Assembly: GCA_902470365.1 (NCBI GenBank)
Contig: CABRFZ010000010.1
Location: forward strand, 1 to 64,000
DNA: 64,000 nt
Origin: an uncultured Collinsella sp.
Lineage (GTDB): Bacteria; Actinomycetota; Coriobacteriia; Coriobacteriales; Coriobacteriaceae
Direction of reading: 5' to 3'
The position numbers were made by a program, and so were the translations under genes. The notes under the pieces are model-generated. The model was given only the letters and a program-made list of their open reading frames with translations. It made no database searches and had not been told where the DNA came from. Below are positions 20,032 through 28,055 of this stretch, piece after piece; positions within the stretch are counted from its first letter, which is position 1; every line of letters begins with the position of its first letter.

Positions 20032-21009
20032 ATGCCAAGTGCTCAGGAGCTACAACATCAATTTGGTGAATATCGAGGCGCCATGCCCCGTCCATCAGAT
20101 TTCGATCTCTTTTGGAAGGATCGCATGGCCGAGGCCGACGCCGTCGGGCTTGACTATGCGATCGAGACGGCATCGGTCACCGATGCCGCGACCTGCCAGC
20201 TTTTCGACCTCTGGTATACCGGCATGTGTGGCGCGCGCCTGCATGCCAAGTACCTTAAACCCGTCTCGGACGAGCCCGTGCCATTGGTACTTCAGTTCCA
20301 TGGGTATCCGGGTGCAAGCCGCAGCTGGTTTGAGCAGGCGTCGTTTGCGGGCATGGGCATGGCACTCATCGCCCTCGACTGCCCCGGCCAAGGAGGTCCC
20401 TCCGAGGACATTGGTGGATTTGAGGGCACAACGGTTGCCGGGCATATCGTCGCCGGTATCGACGGCGACCCTGCCAACCTCTACTATGTCCGCTTGCACC
20501 AAGATATTCGCATCCTGTGCCGCATCGTTCGCGAGCTCGAGGGCATCGATCTTGCGCGTGTGTTTGTGAACGGCGCGTCGCAGGGCGGCGGTTTGGGCAT
20601 TGCGACCTGTGCGCTTAACAGCGAGCTTATCAATCGCGCTGCCATCCTCTATCCCTTCCTGTCAGATTTCCGCCTGGTCTGGGATTTGGATGCCGACGAC
20701 ATTGCCTACGAGGGCCTGCGCTATTGGTCTCGCTGGTTTGACGAGGACTCGACTCGTATTGACGAAGCCTATGCCAAGCTGGCGTACTTCGATTCCAAGA
20801 ACTTTGCCCCTATGGTCAAATGCCCCGTGCTGTTTGGCACCGGCACAGCCGATATCGTCTGTCCGCCAGCGACGCAGTTTGCGGTCTATAACAACCTGAC
20901 ATGCGAAAAGCGTCATGAGTTCTTTGAAGGCTTTGGCCACGAGGAGATTCAGGATTTTGACGATCTGATCATTCCGTTTTTCTGCAAGGGAGGGGAGGCT
21001 CATGTCTAA
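20032..21009 (+). CDS. acetyl-xylan-esterase-family (AXE1) esterase, probable sialic-acid O-acetylesterase
   Basis: A 325-residue alpha/beta hydrolase of the AXE1/cephalosporin-C deacetylase family. The oxyanion-hole region is QFHGYPGASRSW. The catalytic triad reads Ser183 in NGASQGGG, Asp274 in GTADIV and His303 in GFGHEE. AXE1 esterases are found in sialidase and nan loci (for example in pneumococcus), where removal of O-acetyl groups from sialic acid is the supposed role. That role is inferred here from neighbours. No signal peptide is visible, so it would act on imported substrate. GAAAGG lies about 15 bases ahead of the ATG. Confidence 0.85.
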   Translation: MPSAQELQHQFGEYRGAMPRPSDFDLFWKDRMAEADAVGLDYAIETASVTDAATCQLFDLWYTGMCGARLHAKYLKPVSDEPVPLVLQFHGYPGASRSWFEQASFAGMGMALIALDCPGQGGPSEDIGGFEGTTVAGHIVAGIDGDPANLYYVRLHQDIRILCRIVRELEGIDLARVFVNGASQGGGLGIATCALNSELINRAAILYPFLSDFRLVWDLDADDIAYEGLRYWSRWFDEDSTRIDEAYAKLAYFDSKNFAPMVKCPVLFGTGTADIVCPPATQFAVYNNLTCEKRHEFFEGFGHEEIQDFDDLIIPFFCKGGEAHV

Positions 21010-21853
21010 GTGCGAGAGCAATGTTGACGAGCTGATTGTCCCCGGGCTCGTGGGAATTCCTGGAACGGTTTCGTCAAGGCTCGCAGAATATCGGGACTGG
21101 CGCGGTGATGTCCAAGCAGATGTTTCTGATTTAGAGACATGCGCTTCGAATCTTGAGATTCAAGGCCTGGCCATTACGGCGATTGACTTTGTTAACCCCT
21201 GCGCCCGTTACTCGGAGGTTTCCTTTGAGCTCGGTGACCATGCGGTCCACGCTCGTTTGATTGAGCCTGTTGGTCGTGCCCGAGTATCTGAGCGCGTGCC
21301 GCTGTGCCTGATGTTCCACGACATCGATCGGCCTGTGCGCGGCTGGCATCACATGACGAGATTTGCCGCCATGGGATATGCCGTGCTTGCACTGGATGAC
21401 GATGTTGCTGGTGCGGACGACCTGCAGCGGGGAATTGCTTCGCCCGCTTTTGTCGAGCGCGTCCGTTGGGGCTGCGCGTTGGCGAAGGTCGCGCGCAATC
21501 TTGATGGCATGGACCCCGACCGCATCTTTGCATGGGGCGAGGGCCTTGGCGGCGGAGTCGCGCTGGCGGTTTCTGCTCTGGACGAGCAGGGTCTTGCCTG
21601 CACGGCGGTTGCCAATCCAATTCCCGGTGGCCTCGAGGCGCTGTCGTCTCGGGTGCGCGGATCGGTGCTCATGGGCACATCGCTTATGGACGCCGTGAGC
21701 GATCCCAAGGGTCAGTTTGCTGTATTCAACGGTCTTGAGTGTGACCGAAGGCATATCATTTATGCCAAATACGCTCACGAGCGCATCAATGCGTTCGAAA
21801 ACGAAGTCGTCGACTTCTTTAACCAAACGTTCTACCCGTGTTCTTTGGCCTAG
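21002..21853 (+). CDS. degenerate AXE1-family paralogue lacking the catalytic serine
   Basis: A 283-residue alpha/beta-hydrolase-like protein that overlaps the preceding esterase by 8 bases. It aligns with it over the C-terminal half: QFAVYNNLTCEKRH in the first matches QFAVFNGLECDRRH here. The triad Asp (230) and His (259) are kept, but the nucleophile elbow GASQGGG has become GEGLGGG, placing Gly181 where Ser belongs. HGYPG has become HDIDR and LDCPGQGG has become LDDDVAGA. It is intact and in frame, so it is probably expressed, as a pseudo-enzyme or with another chemistry. Confidence 0.75.
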   Translation: MSKCESNVDELIVPGLVGIPGTVSSRLAEYRDWRGDVQADVSDLETCASNLEIQGLAITAIDFVNPCARYSEVSFELGDHAVHARLIEPVGRARVSERVPLCLMFHDIDRPVRGWHHMTRFAAMGYAVLALDDDVAGADDLQRGIASPAFVERVRWGCALAKVARNLDGMDPDRIFAWGEGLGGGVALAVSALDEQGLACTAVANPIPGGLEALSSRVRGSVLMGTSLMDAVSDPKGQFAVFNGLECDRRHIIYAKYAHERINAFENEVVDFFNQTFYPCSLA

Positions 21854-21921
21854 ACGGCTTGGACACTGCCAACAAGAGTGGGTGGCATAGGGCCGCCCGC
21901 CAGACAACTAAGGAGATTCTT

Positions 21922-22842
21922 GTGGCAACTCAGAAATTCACCGGCGTTATCCCTCCCGTCGTTGTTCCCGATACCGAAGACCACCAGCTCGACGTTGCAT
22001 CCTTTGAGCGCAGCATCAACCGCATGATCGATGCCGGCGTCGATGGCCTGTTCTTCCTGGGCTCCTCGGGCGAGGTCGTCTTCTCCACCGACGAGCGCCG
22101 TCGCCAGATTGTCGCCGAGGCCGTGCGCATCGTCGACCACCGCGTTCCCGTTCTGGTTGGCATCATCGACACCGAGACCGAGCGCATGATCGAGCATGGT
22201 AAGGTCGCCCAGGAGCTGGGCGCCGATGCGCTTGTCGCCACCTGCCCGTTCTATGCCCTGCAGGGCATGACCGAGGTCGAGGAGCACTTCCGCATCCTGC
22301 ACGAGGAACTCGACCTTCCCATCTTCGCCTACGACATCCCCGTGTGCGTCCACACCAAGCTCCCCTGGAAGCTCCTTGCCAAGCTCGGCGCCGAGGGCGT
22401 CCTTGCCGGCGTCAAGGATTCCTCGGGCGATGACATCTCGTTCCGCTACCTCGTTCAGGAGAACGAGAAGAATGGCCATCCGATGAGCATCCTCACCGGT
22501 CACGAGGTCGTCGTCGACGGTGCTTACCTTGGCGGCGCCGACGGCTCCGTTCCGGGCCTCGCCAACGTTGAGCCCGAGGGCTACGTGCGCCAGTGGAAGG
22601 CCGCTCAGGCTGGTGACTGGGCTACCGTCAAGGCCGAGCAGGATCGCCTCAATGAGATTTCGCACATCTGGGATGTCACCTCGGGCGTCCAGGGCTATGC
22701 CGGTGGCGTCGGCGCCTTCAAGACCGCTATGAACCTCATGGGCATCTTCGACAGCCCGACCATGCCGCGCCCGGTGAAGGCCATGACCGGCGAGAACGTC
22801 GAGGCTATTAAGAAGGTCCTCCAGGACAACGGTCTCCTGTAA
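21922..22842 (+). CDS. nanA: N-acetylneuraminate lyase
   Basis: A 306-residue member of the DHDPS/NAL aldolase superfamily; it would split N-acetylneuraminate into ManNAc and pyruvate. The Schiff-base lysine is Lys165 (GVKDSSGD) and the catalytic tyrosine Tyr137 (FAYDIP), the same numbers as in E. coli NanA. The pyruvate-binding motif is GSSGE. The start is GTG with AAGGAG 7 bases upstream. The DHDPS superfamily is broad, but a ROK kinase and nanE directly downstream support the lyase call. Confidence 0.88.
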   Translation: MATQKFTGVIPPVVVPDTEDHQLDVASFERSINRMIDAGVDGLFFLGSSGEVVFSTDERRRQIVAEAVRIVDHRVPVLVGIIDTETERMIEHGKVAQELGADALVATCPFYALQGMTEVEEHFRILHEELDLPIFAYDIPVCVHTKLPWKLLAKLGAEGVLAGVKDSSGDDISFRYLVQENEKNGHPMSILTGHEVVVDGAYLGGADGSVPGLANVEPEGYVRQWKAAQAGDWATVKAEQDRLNEISHIWDVTSGVQGYAGGVGAFKTAMNLMGIFDSPTMPRPVKAMTGENVEAIKKVLQDNGLL

Positions 22843-22848
22843 AGCTTC

Positions 22849-22938
22849 CCCAGGCACCCGATCTTGGGGCTCAAGTGGTCGGGCGTGACCCATTAGGTCA
22901 ACGCCCGACCACTTTCACCCCAACCTCGGGCACCTGGA
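22849..22938. repeat. 90-base near-perfect palindrome between nanA and the ROK kinase
   Basis: The core is a perfect 14-bp pair (22873-22886 with 22901-22914). Flanking bases continue to pair imperfectly outward to 22849 and 22938, giving about 40 bp of stem. It starts 6 bases after the nanA stop. No T-run follows, and the length far exceeds a normal terminator. Confidence 0.8.
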
Positions 22939-23015
22939 AAACCTTTACCGCGCTGTGACGGCTAGCCTGACGGCGCATTTCCTGTAGTTGTTTTTTATCT
23001 CCTAAGGAGAGCGAC

Positions 23016-23981
23016 ATGGAGAACAAGTACGTCTGCTCTGTCGATATCGGCGGAACTAAGATCGCGACTGCCATCATGGAGTACCCGGCTGACGGCAGCG
23101 TGCCCCATCCCGTATTTGAGGCCGAGGTTCCTACCGAGGCCCAGGAGGGCGGCGAGGCCGTCTTCCAGCGTATCGAGGCGTCCATCAAGGCTGCTCTCGA
23201 GGCGAATCCCGATGTCGAGGTCCTTGGCGTCGGTATCGGTGCTGCCGGCGTCGTCGATCCCAAGACGGGTGCCATTGCGTATGCCAATGAGATCATGCCC
23301 GGCTGGTCCGGCGTTCAGTTGGGGCCGCGCCTGCGCGAGGACCTCGGTCTTCCCGTTGCCGTTGTAGGCGACGTGCAGGCTCATGCTCTGGGCGAGGCCC
23401 ACTGGGGCGTCGGCAAGGGCAAGTTCTCCGTCTTGTGTCTTGGCATCGGTACGGGCATCGGCGGCGCATATGTCGAGAACGGCCGCGTGATGCAGGGCTT
23501 CCATGGTGCTGCCGGTCATATGGGCCACATCGAGTGCTCGGCTGCCGCCGGCATTCCCTGCGCCTGCGGGCGTTCCGGCCATCTGGAGTCGGTTGCTTCG
23601 GGCACTTCCATTGGTCGTATGTACGATGAGCGCTTTGGTCGCGTCGACCCCAGCCGTCCTTCGGTCGGTCGCGATGTGAACGACCTGTGCCGTGCGGGCG
23701 ACGCAAAGGCGACCGAGGTCATCCATGACGCCGGCTTTGCGCTGGGTGCCAGCTTGGGCTCGCTCGCTAACATCCTGGACCCCGAGGTCATCGTGCTTTC
23801 GGGTGGCGTGATTCACCAAGGTCCCGATTGGCGTTCACAGACTTGGAAGGATTCGGTGCATGAGGGCTATGCCAGCCAGGCGCTCGATCCGCTTCAGGAC
23901 ACGCCGATCCTCATCGGTTCTCTGGAGGGCGATGCTCCGCTCATCGGTGCCGCTGAGCATCTTCTTGCCTCGTTGAAGTAA
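23016..23981 (+). CDS. nanK: ROK-family sugar kinase, probable N-acetylmannosamine kinase
   Basis: A 321-residue ROK kinase. The ATP motif VDIGGTKIATAI is at the N-terminus, and the sugar-binding Glu-His pair is in GHMGHIEC. The zinc motif CACGRSGHLE has His where the usual third Cys would be; CxCGxxGH occurs in other actinobacterial ROK proteins. Between nanA and nanE the obvious substrate is ManNAc, giving ManNAc-6-phosphate. Glucose or N-acetylglucosamine kinases look very similar, so specificity is inferred. AAGGAGAGCGAC precedes the ATG. Confidence 0.8.
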   Translation: MENKYVCSVDIGGTKIATAIMEYPADGSVPHPVFEAEVPTEAQEGGEAVFQRIEASIKAALEANPDVEVLGVGIGAAGVVDPKTGAIAYANEIMPGWSGVQLGPRLREDLGLPVAVVGDVQAHALGEAHWGVGKGKFSVLCLGIGTGIGGAYVENGRVMQGFHGAAGHMGHIECSAAAGIPCACGRSGHLESVASGTSIGRMYDERFGRVDPSRPSVGRDVNDLCRAGDAKATEVIHDAGFALGASLGSLANILDPEVIVLSGGVIHQGPDWRSQTWKDSVHEGYASQALDPLQDTPILIGSLEGDAPLIGAAEHLLASLK

Positions 23982-23997
23982 ACGTATCTTCTGTAGG

Positions 23998-24028
23998 AGC
24001 CTCCCGAGACAACACGCCTCGGGAGGCT
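23998..24028 (+). terminator. hairpin between nanK and nanE
   Basis: Perfect 11-bp stem (23998-24008 with 24018-24028) and a 9-base loop. It is followed by GTTCTG rather than a T-run, so it is likely partial. Confidence 0.5.
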
Positions 24029-24051
24029 GTTCTGAGAAAGGTTACAGCCTT

Positions 24052-24738
24052 ATGACCGTCGATCCTTTGATTCAATCCCTGAAGGGCAAGCTCGTCGTGA
24101 GCGTTCAGGCGTATATGGGCGAGCCGCTTCGTACGCCCGAGACCATGGCTCAAATGTCTCGCGCTTGCGAGCTTGGCGGCGCCGCCGCCATTCGCTGCCA
24201 GGGCCTTGCCGACATTGCCGCCATTAAGGGTCGCTGTGAGGTTCCCGTCATCGGCCTGTGGAAGGATGGGCACGAGGGCGTTTATATCACGCCGACGCTG
24301 CGTCACGCTCGCGCCTGCGTTGCTGCCGGTGCCGATATCGTGGCGATCGACGCCACCGATCGTCCGCGCCCCGACGGCAAGTCGGTTGAGGATACCTTCC
24401 GCCCGCTGCACGAGGAGGGTGTGCTCCTGATGGCGGATTGTGCCACTATCGAGGACATTCGCCGTGCGGTTGATATGGGCTTCGACCTGGTATCCACCAC
24501 GCTTTCTCACGGTGTCGCCGCCATCGACTGTACCATGGCCGATGGCCCCGATCTGCCGCTCCTGCGTCAGGCGACCGAGGAATTCCCCGGTCTTCCCATC
24601 ATCTGCGAGGGCCGCGTGCACACGCCCGAGGAGGCTCGCGCCGCGATCGATGCTGGCGCCTGGGCCGTTGTCGTCGGCACCGCCATCACGCACCCCACGA
24701 GTATTACGAGTTGGTTCAAGGCTGCGCTTGAGGCGTAA
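24052..24738 (+). CDS. nanE: N-acetylmannosamine-6-phosphate 2-epimerase
   Basis: A 228-residue TIM-barrel epimerase converting ManNAc-6-P to GlcNAc-6-P, which feeds amino-sugar catabolism. Family motifs are visible: KLVVSVQAYMGEPL at the N-terminus, AAAIRCQG, the catalytic-lysine strand GLWKDGHEGVYITPT, and EGRVHTPEEA near the phosphate site. GAAAGG lies upstream of the ATG. It is the last gene of the sialic-acid operon; nagA and nagB are not in the window. Confidence 0.92.
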   Translation: MTVDPLIQSLKGKLVVSVQAYMGEPLRTPETMAQMSRACELGGAAAIRCQGLADIAAIKGRCEVPVIGLWKDGHEGVYITPTLRHARACVAAGADIVAIDATDRPRPDGKSVEDTFRPLHEEGVLLMADCATIEDIRRAVDMGFDLVSTTLSHGVAAIDCTMADGPDLPLLRQATEEFPGLPIICEGRVHTPEEARAAIDAGAWAVVVGTAITHPTSITSWFKAALEA

Positions 24739-24789
24739 GACAGGCCTCGTATCCGCTCGGGGCGGTATACTCAATATAGGCAATTGACC

Positions 24790-24826
24790 GCGCGGGATCC
24801 GGGTTGCTGGGTCCCGCGCTTGTTTT
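24790..24826 (+). terminator. terminator after nanE
   Basis: GCGCGGGA (24790-24797) pairs with TCCCGCGC (24812-24819), followed by TTGTTTT. It lies 20 bases ahead of rapZ, so some read-through is possible. Confidence 0.7.
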
Positions 24827-24839
24827 CGGGAGGCAACAC

Positions 24840-25760
24840 ATGCAAAAGGGAGATGCCATGGATGCGGCGGAGCGCTCGGAGCGCATCCCCGATATCGTCA
24901 TCATCACCGGAATGTCCGGATCGGGCCGCACGCAGGCCATGCACGTGTTCGAGGACATGGGCTATTTTTGCATCGATAACCTGCCTCCACGTCTCATCGC
25001 CCAGCTTGCCGAGCTCGTCGGCATCAATACGGGCGTGGGCAGGCATCTCGCCGTCACCTGCGATTTGCGTAGCCAGGGACTGTTTGACGAGTTGCTCGAT
25101 GCCGTTGCCGCGCTCGAAGAGCGCGAGATGAGCTGCGACATCGTGTTCCTGGAGGCTTCTGACGAGGTGCTGATTCGTCGCTACAGCGAAAATCGCCGCC
25201 GTCATCCCATTGCCAAGCCGGGGGAGACTACGGCCGATGCCATTCAGCGCGAGCGCCTTCAGCTTCAGGGCGTGCGCGACCGAGCCGATATGATTATCGA
25301 CACGAGCCGTCTGCGCACCTCTGCGCTGCGCAACAAGCTACGTATGGCATTTTCCGAGCTGTCCGACCAGCAGCTCATGGACGTCCACGTGTTCTCGTTT
25401 GGCTTTAAGCACGGCATGCCCGTCGAGGCGGACATTATGATCGACGTCCGCTTCCTGCCTAATCCGTTCTACGATCCCGAGATGCGCACGATGACCGGTC
25501 TCGATAAAAAGGTCTCCGATTTTGTTCTGGACCATCCCAAGACGCAGGAGTTTTGGAAGGCTTGGACACAGCTGCTCGATACGGTGATGCCGGGCTATAT
25601 CGCGGAGGGTAAGCCGCAGCTTTCTATCGCCATCGGCTGCACGGGCGGCCAGCACCGCAGCGTTGCCATTGCCGAGGCCACGGCCCGTTACCTGGAAGGC
25701 GCTCAGTATCATGTGAGCATCTCCCACCGCGACCTGTCGCGCACCAACACGAAGGCATAG
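24840..25760 (+). CDS. rapZ: RNase adapter/nucleotide-binding protein RapZ (YvcJ)
   Basis: A 306-residue P-loop protein. Walker A is GMSGSGRTQAMHVFED, followed by YFCIDNLPP. The C-terminal domain shows HGMPVEADIMIDVRFLPNPF and IGCTGGQHRSVAIAE, both diagnostic. In Gram-positives the family lies in a rapZ-yvcK-whiA cluster and affects cell-wall and competence phenotypes; in E. coli it steers small RNAs controlling GlmS. Two starts have good ribosome-binding sites: ATG 24840 (GGGAGG) and ATG 24858 (AAAGGGAG). Here whiA follows directly and yvcK is missing. Confidence 0.92.
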   Translation: MQKGDAMDAAERSERIPDIVIITGMSGSGRTQAMHVFEDMGYFCIDNLPPRLIAQLAELVGINTGVGRHLAVTCDLRSQGLFDELLDAVAALEEREMSCDIVFLEASDEVLIRRYSENRRRHPIAKPGETTADAIQRERLQLQGVRDRADMIIDTSRLRTSALRNKLRMAFSELSDQQLMDVHVFSFGFKHGMPVEADIMIDVRFLPNPFYDPEMRTMTGLDKKVSDFVLDHPKTQEFWKAWTQLLDTVMPGYIAEGKPQLSIAIGCTGGQHRSVAIAEATARYLEGAQYHVSISHRDLSRTNTKA

Positions 25761-25766
25761 GCCTGC

Positions 25767-26696
25767 ATGTCGTTTACCGCTGAGGTGCGCGACGAGCTTG
25801 CGCGCTGCGAACCCGAATGTGAATACTGCGACTTGTCGACGCTTGCCGCCCTCACGCGCGTGAGCGGTACGCTCTCGCTTGCCGGCTCTGGGCGGTATCG
25901 TTTGACGGTTGCGACTGAGACGGGAGCCGTCGCGCGCACGATGATCACGCTGACGCATCGTATCCTTAAGCTCAAAACGGAGTTCACCGTCCGCAAATCT
26001 GTCTTGCATAAGGTTCGAAACTACCTCATCACCTTGCCTGATCAGCCAGACCTGGATAAGGCCTTGGTTCTGCTGGGTATCCTCGACCGTAGGGGAGGAC
26101 TTGTCGCCGGCGTACCCCGACATATCGTTGCCCGTCCTTGCTGTAGACTTGCCTATATCCGCGGCGCGCTCATCGCGGGCGGCTTCGTGGCCGATCCACG
26201 TGGCGATTTTCATTTGGAGATCGCTGTGCAGGGCGAGCAATATGCCAAGGGACTTTGCGATCTGTTGGAGCAGATTGGGGTCCATGCTCGTGTTAATGCA
26301 CGGCGGGGGTCATATGCCGTGTACATTAAGAGCGCCGAGGAAATCGAGCATCTATTAAAGCTGATTGGTGCCAAGCGCAGCGTTGCCGAGATTGAGGAGG
26401 CGCGCGCGGTCAAGTTGGTTAAGAACGATGTGAACCGTCGCGTGAATGCCGAGCTCGCCAACCAGACCAGAAGCGCCGGTGCTGCCCAACATCAGCTTGC
26501 GCTTATCGATGAGCTCGAGCAGCGTGGCCTTCGCGATGCGCTTCCGGATGCCTTGGCGGTCTTTTGCGACCTGCGCGAGCGCTATCCTGATCTGTCGCTG
26601 CGTGATTTGGGGGAGATGGCTGACCCTCCCTTGTCGAAGTCAGCCCTCTACCATCGAGTTTTGAGGCTTGAAAAGCTCATTGAAGCAAACAGGTAG
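25767..26696 (+). CDS. whiA: DNA-binding protein WhiA
   Basis: A 309-residue regulator found across Gram-positives, tied to sporulation in Streptomyces and to cell division in Bacillus. The N-terminal part begins SFTAEVRDELARCEPE and contains the LAGLIDADG-like fold (CRLAYIRGALIAGGFVADP). The C-terminal helix-turn-helix includes YPDLSLRDLGEMADPPLSKS followed by ALYHRVLRLEKL. It starts 6 bases after the rapZ stop. A 190-base AT-rich gap with an operator-like palindrome follows. Confidence 0.95.
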   Translation: MSFTAEVRDELARCEPECEYCDLSTLAALTRVSGTLSLAGSGRYRLTVATETGAVARTMITLTHRILKLKTEFTVRKSVLHKVRNYLITLPDQPDLDKALVLLGILDRRGGLVAGVPRHIVARPCCRLAYIRGALIAGGFVADPRGDFHLEIAVQGEQYAKGLCDLLEQIGVHARVNARRGSYAVYIKSAEEIEHLLKLIGAKRSVAEIEEARAVKLVKNDVNRRVNAELANQTRSAGAAQHQLALIDELEQRGLRDALPDALAVFCDLRERYPDLSLRDLGEMADPPLSKSALYHRVLRLEKLIEANR

Positions 26697-26741
26697 TTTG
26701 AAGTAACGACTTATATATGGATTTAGCTGCTATTTTAGTCT

Positions 26742-26755
26742 TTAAAACGTTTTAA
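26742..26755. promoter_or_regulatory. perfect 14-bp palindrome in the gap promoter region
   Basis: TTAAAACGTTTTAA is fully self-complementary with a central CG, the form of LacI/CcpA-type operators. It lies 134 bases ahead of gap in an AT-rich segment; a possible -10 box (TATATT) is at 26812-26817 without a good -35 box. Confidence 0.5.
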
Positions 26756-26889
26756 CGTAAATTTGATTTTCAATTTCGAGCATTCTCGTGAAATTCAAGT
26801 CAAAAAAAAGGTATATTAGGCGAGTGGTTAGTTTGTGGGCCTCAACGGCGGGCGCTGTAGCTCGCGGGGGCCTTACGAAAGGAGACACA

Positions 26890-27915
26890 ATGGCAGTAAA
26901 GGTTGCTATTAACGGCTTCGGTCGCATCGGTCGTCTGGCTTTCCGTCAGATGTTCGGTCATGAGGGCTCCGAGATCGTCGCTATCAACGACCTCACCTCT
27001 CCCGATATGCTCGCTTACCTGCTGAAGTACGACTCCACGCAGGGCAACTACGCTCGCGATCACGAGGTCGTTGCTGGCGAGGATTCCATCACCGTTGACG
27101 GCAAGGAGATCAAGATCTACAAGGAGGCCGACGCTAACAACCTGCCTTGGGGCGACCTTGACGTCGACGTCGTTCTCGAGTGCACCGGCTTCTACACCAG
27201 CAAGGCTAAGGCTCAGGCCCACATCAACGCTGGCGCCAAGAAGGTCGTCATCTCCGCTCCGGCCGGCAGCGATCTGCCCACCATCGTGTACAACGTCAAC
27301 CATGAGACGCTGACCGCTGAGGACAACATCATCTCCGCTGCTTCTTGCACCACCAACTGCCTCGCCCCGATGGCCAAGGGTCTGAACGACTTCGCTCCCA
27401 TCGTGTCCGGCATCATGACCACCATCCACGCCTTCACCGGCGACCAGATGCCGCTCGACGGCCCGCAGCGCAAGGGCAACTTCCGTCGCTCCCGCGCCTG
27501 CTCCGAGAACATCGTCCCGAACACCACGGGCGCTGCCAAGGCCATCGGCCTGGTTCTCCCCGAGCTCAACGGCAAGCTCATCGGTGCCGCCCAGCGCGTC
27601 CCGACGCCGACCGGCTCGCTGACCAACCTCTACGCCGTCGTTGACAAGAAGGTCACCGTCGACGAGGTCAACGCTGCCATGAAGGCCTACGCCGAGACCA
27701 TCCCCGAGACCTTCGCCTACAACGAGGACCAGATCGTCTCCCGCGACATCGTCGGCGAGACCCACGGCTCCATCTTCGACGCCACTCAGACCATGTGCTC
27801 TGACCTCGGCAACGGCCAGACCCTCGTTCAGGTCACCTCTTGGTACGACAACGAGAACTCCTACACCTCTCAGATGGTCCGCACCATCAAGTACTTCGAG
27901 AAGTTCGTTGCTTAA
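26890..27915 (+). CDS. gap: glyceraldehyde-3-phosphate dehydrogenase, type I
   Basis: A 341-residue NAD-dependent glycolytic dehydrogenase. [15 protein letters not shown] binds the cofactor; the catalytic cysteine sits in [13 protein letters not shown] near residue 154, and [10 protein letters not shown] is at the C-terminus. Start ATG 26890 follows GAAAGGAG; a longer frame from 26788 has no site. Codon use is strongly biased to C/G-ending preferred codons, as expected of a highly expressed gene. It heads a glycolytic cluster but has its own terminator. Confidence 0.97.
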   Translation: MAVKVAINGFGRIGRLAFRQMFGHEGSEIVAINDLTSPDMLAYLLKYDSTQGNYARDHEVVAGEDSITVDGKEIKIYKEADANNLPWGDLDVDVVLECTGFYTSKAKAQAHINAGAKKVVISAPAGSDLPTIVYNVNHETLTAEDNIISAASCTTNCLAPMAKGLNDFAPIVSGIMTTIHAFTGDQMPLDGPQRKGNFRRSRACSENIVPNTTGAAKAIGLVLPELNGKLIGAAQRVPTPTGSLTNLYAVVDKKVTVDEVNAAMKAYAETIPETFAYNEDQIVSRDIVGETHGSIFDATQTMCSDLGNGQTLVQVTSWYDNENSYTSQMVRTIKYFEKFVA

Positions 27916-27952
27916 TTTAGCTTTTAGCGAATAGCTCGTTGAGCGTCTAAAG

Positions 27953-28000
27953 AAGGGCGCGGCCTTATAGGGCTTACACCCTAGGGTCGCGCCCTTTTTA
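27953..28000 (+). terminator. terminator after gap
   Basis: AAGGGCGCG pairs with CGCGCCCTT, ending in CCCTTTTTA; an inner stem (AGGG/CCCT) also forms. It separates gap from pgk. Confidence 0.85.
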
Positions 28001-28055
28001 TAAGAAATCGTCTGCCGTAATGGGAGGCAGACACGTACGAAAGGTAGAAGCAAAC

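Noticed and set aside
16160..20173. A 1337-codon open frame on the minus strand across the sialic-acid importer genes
   Set aside because: It mirrors well-supported transporter genes on the other strand; strong codon bias in GC-rich DNA leaves long open antisense frames. Its composition is low-complexity and it has no family resemblance or ribosome-binding site.
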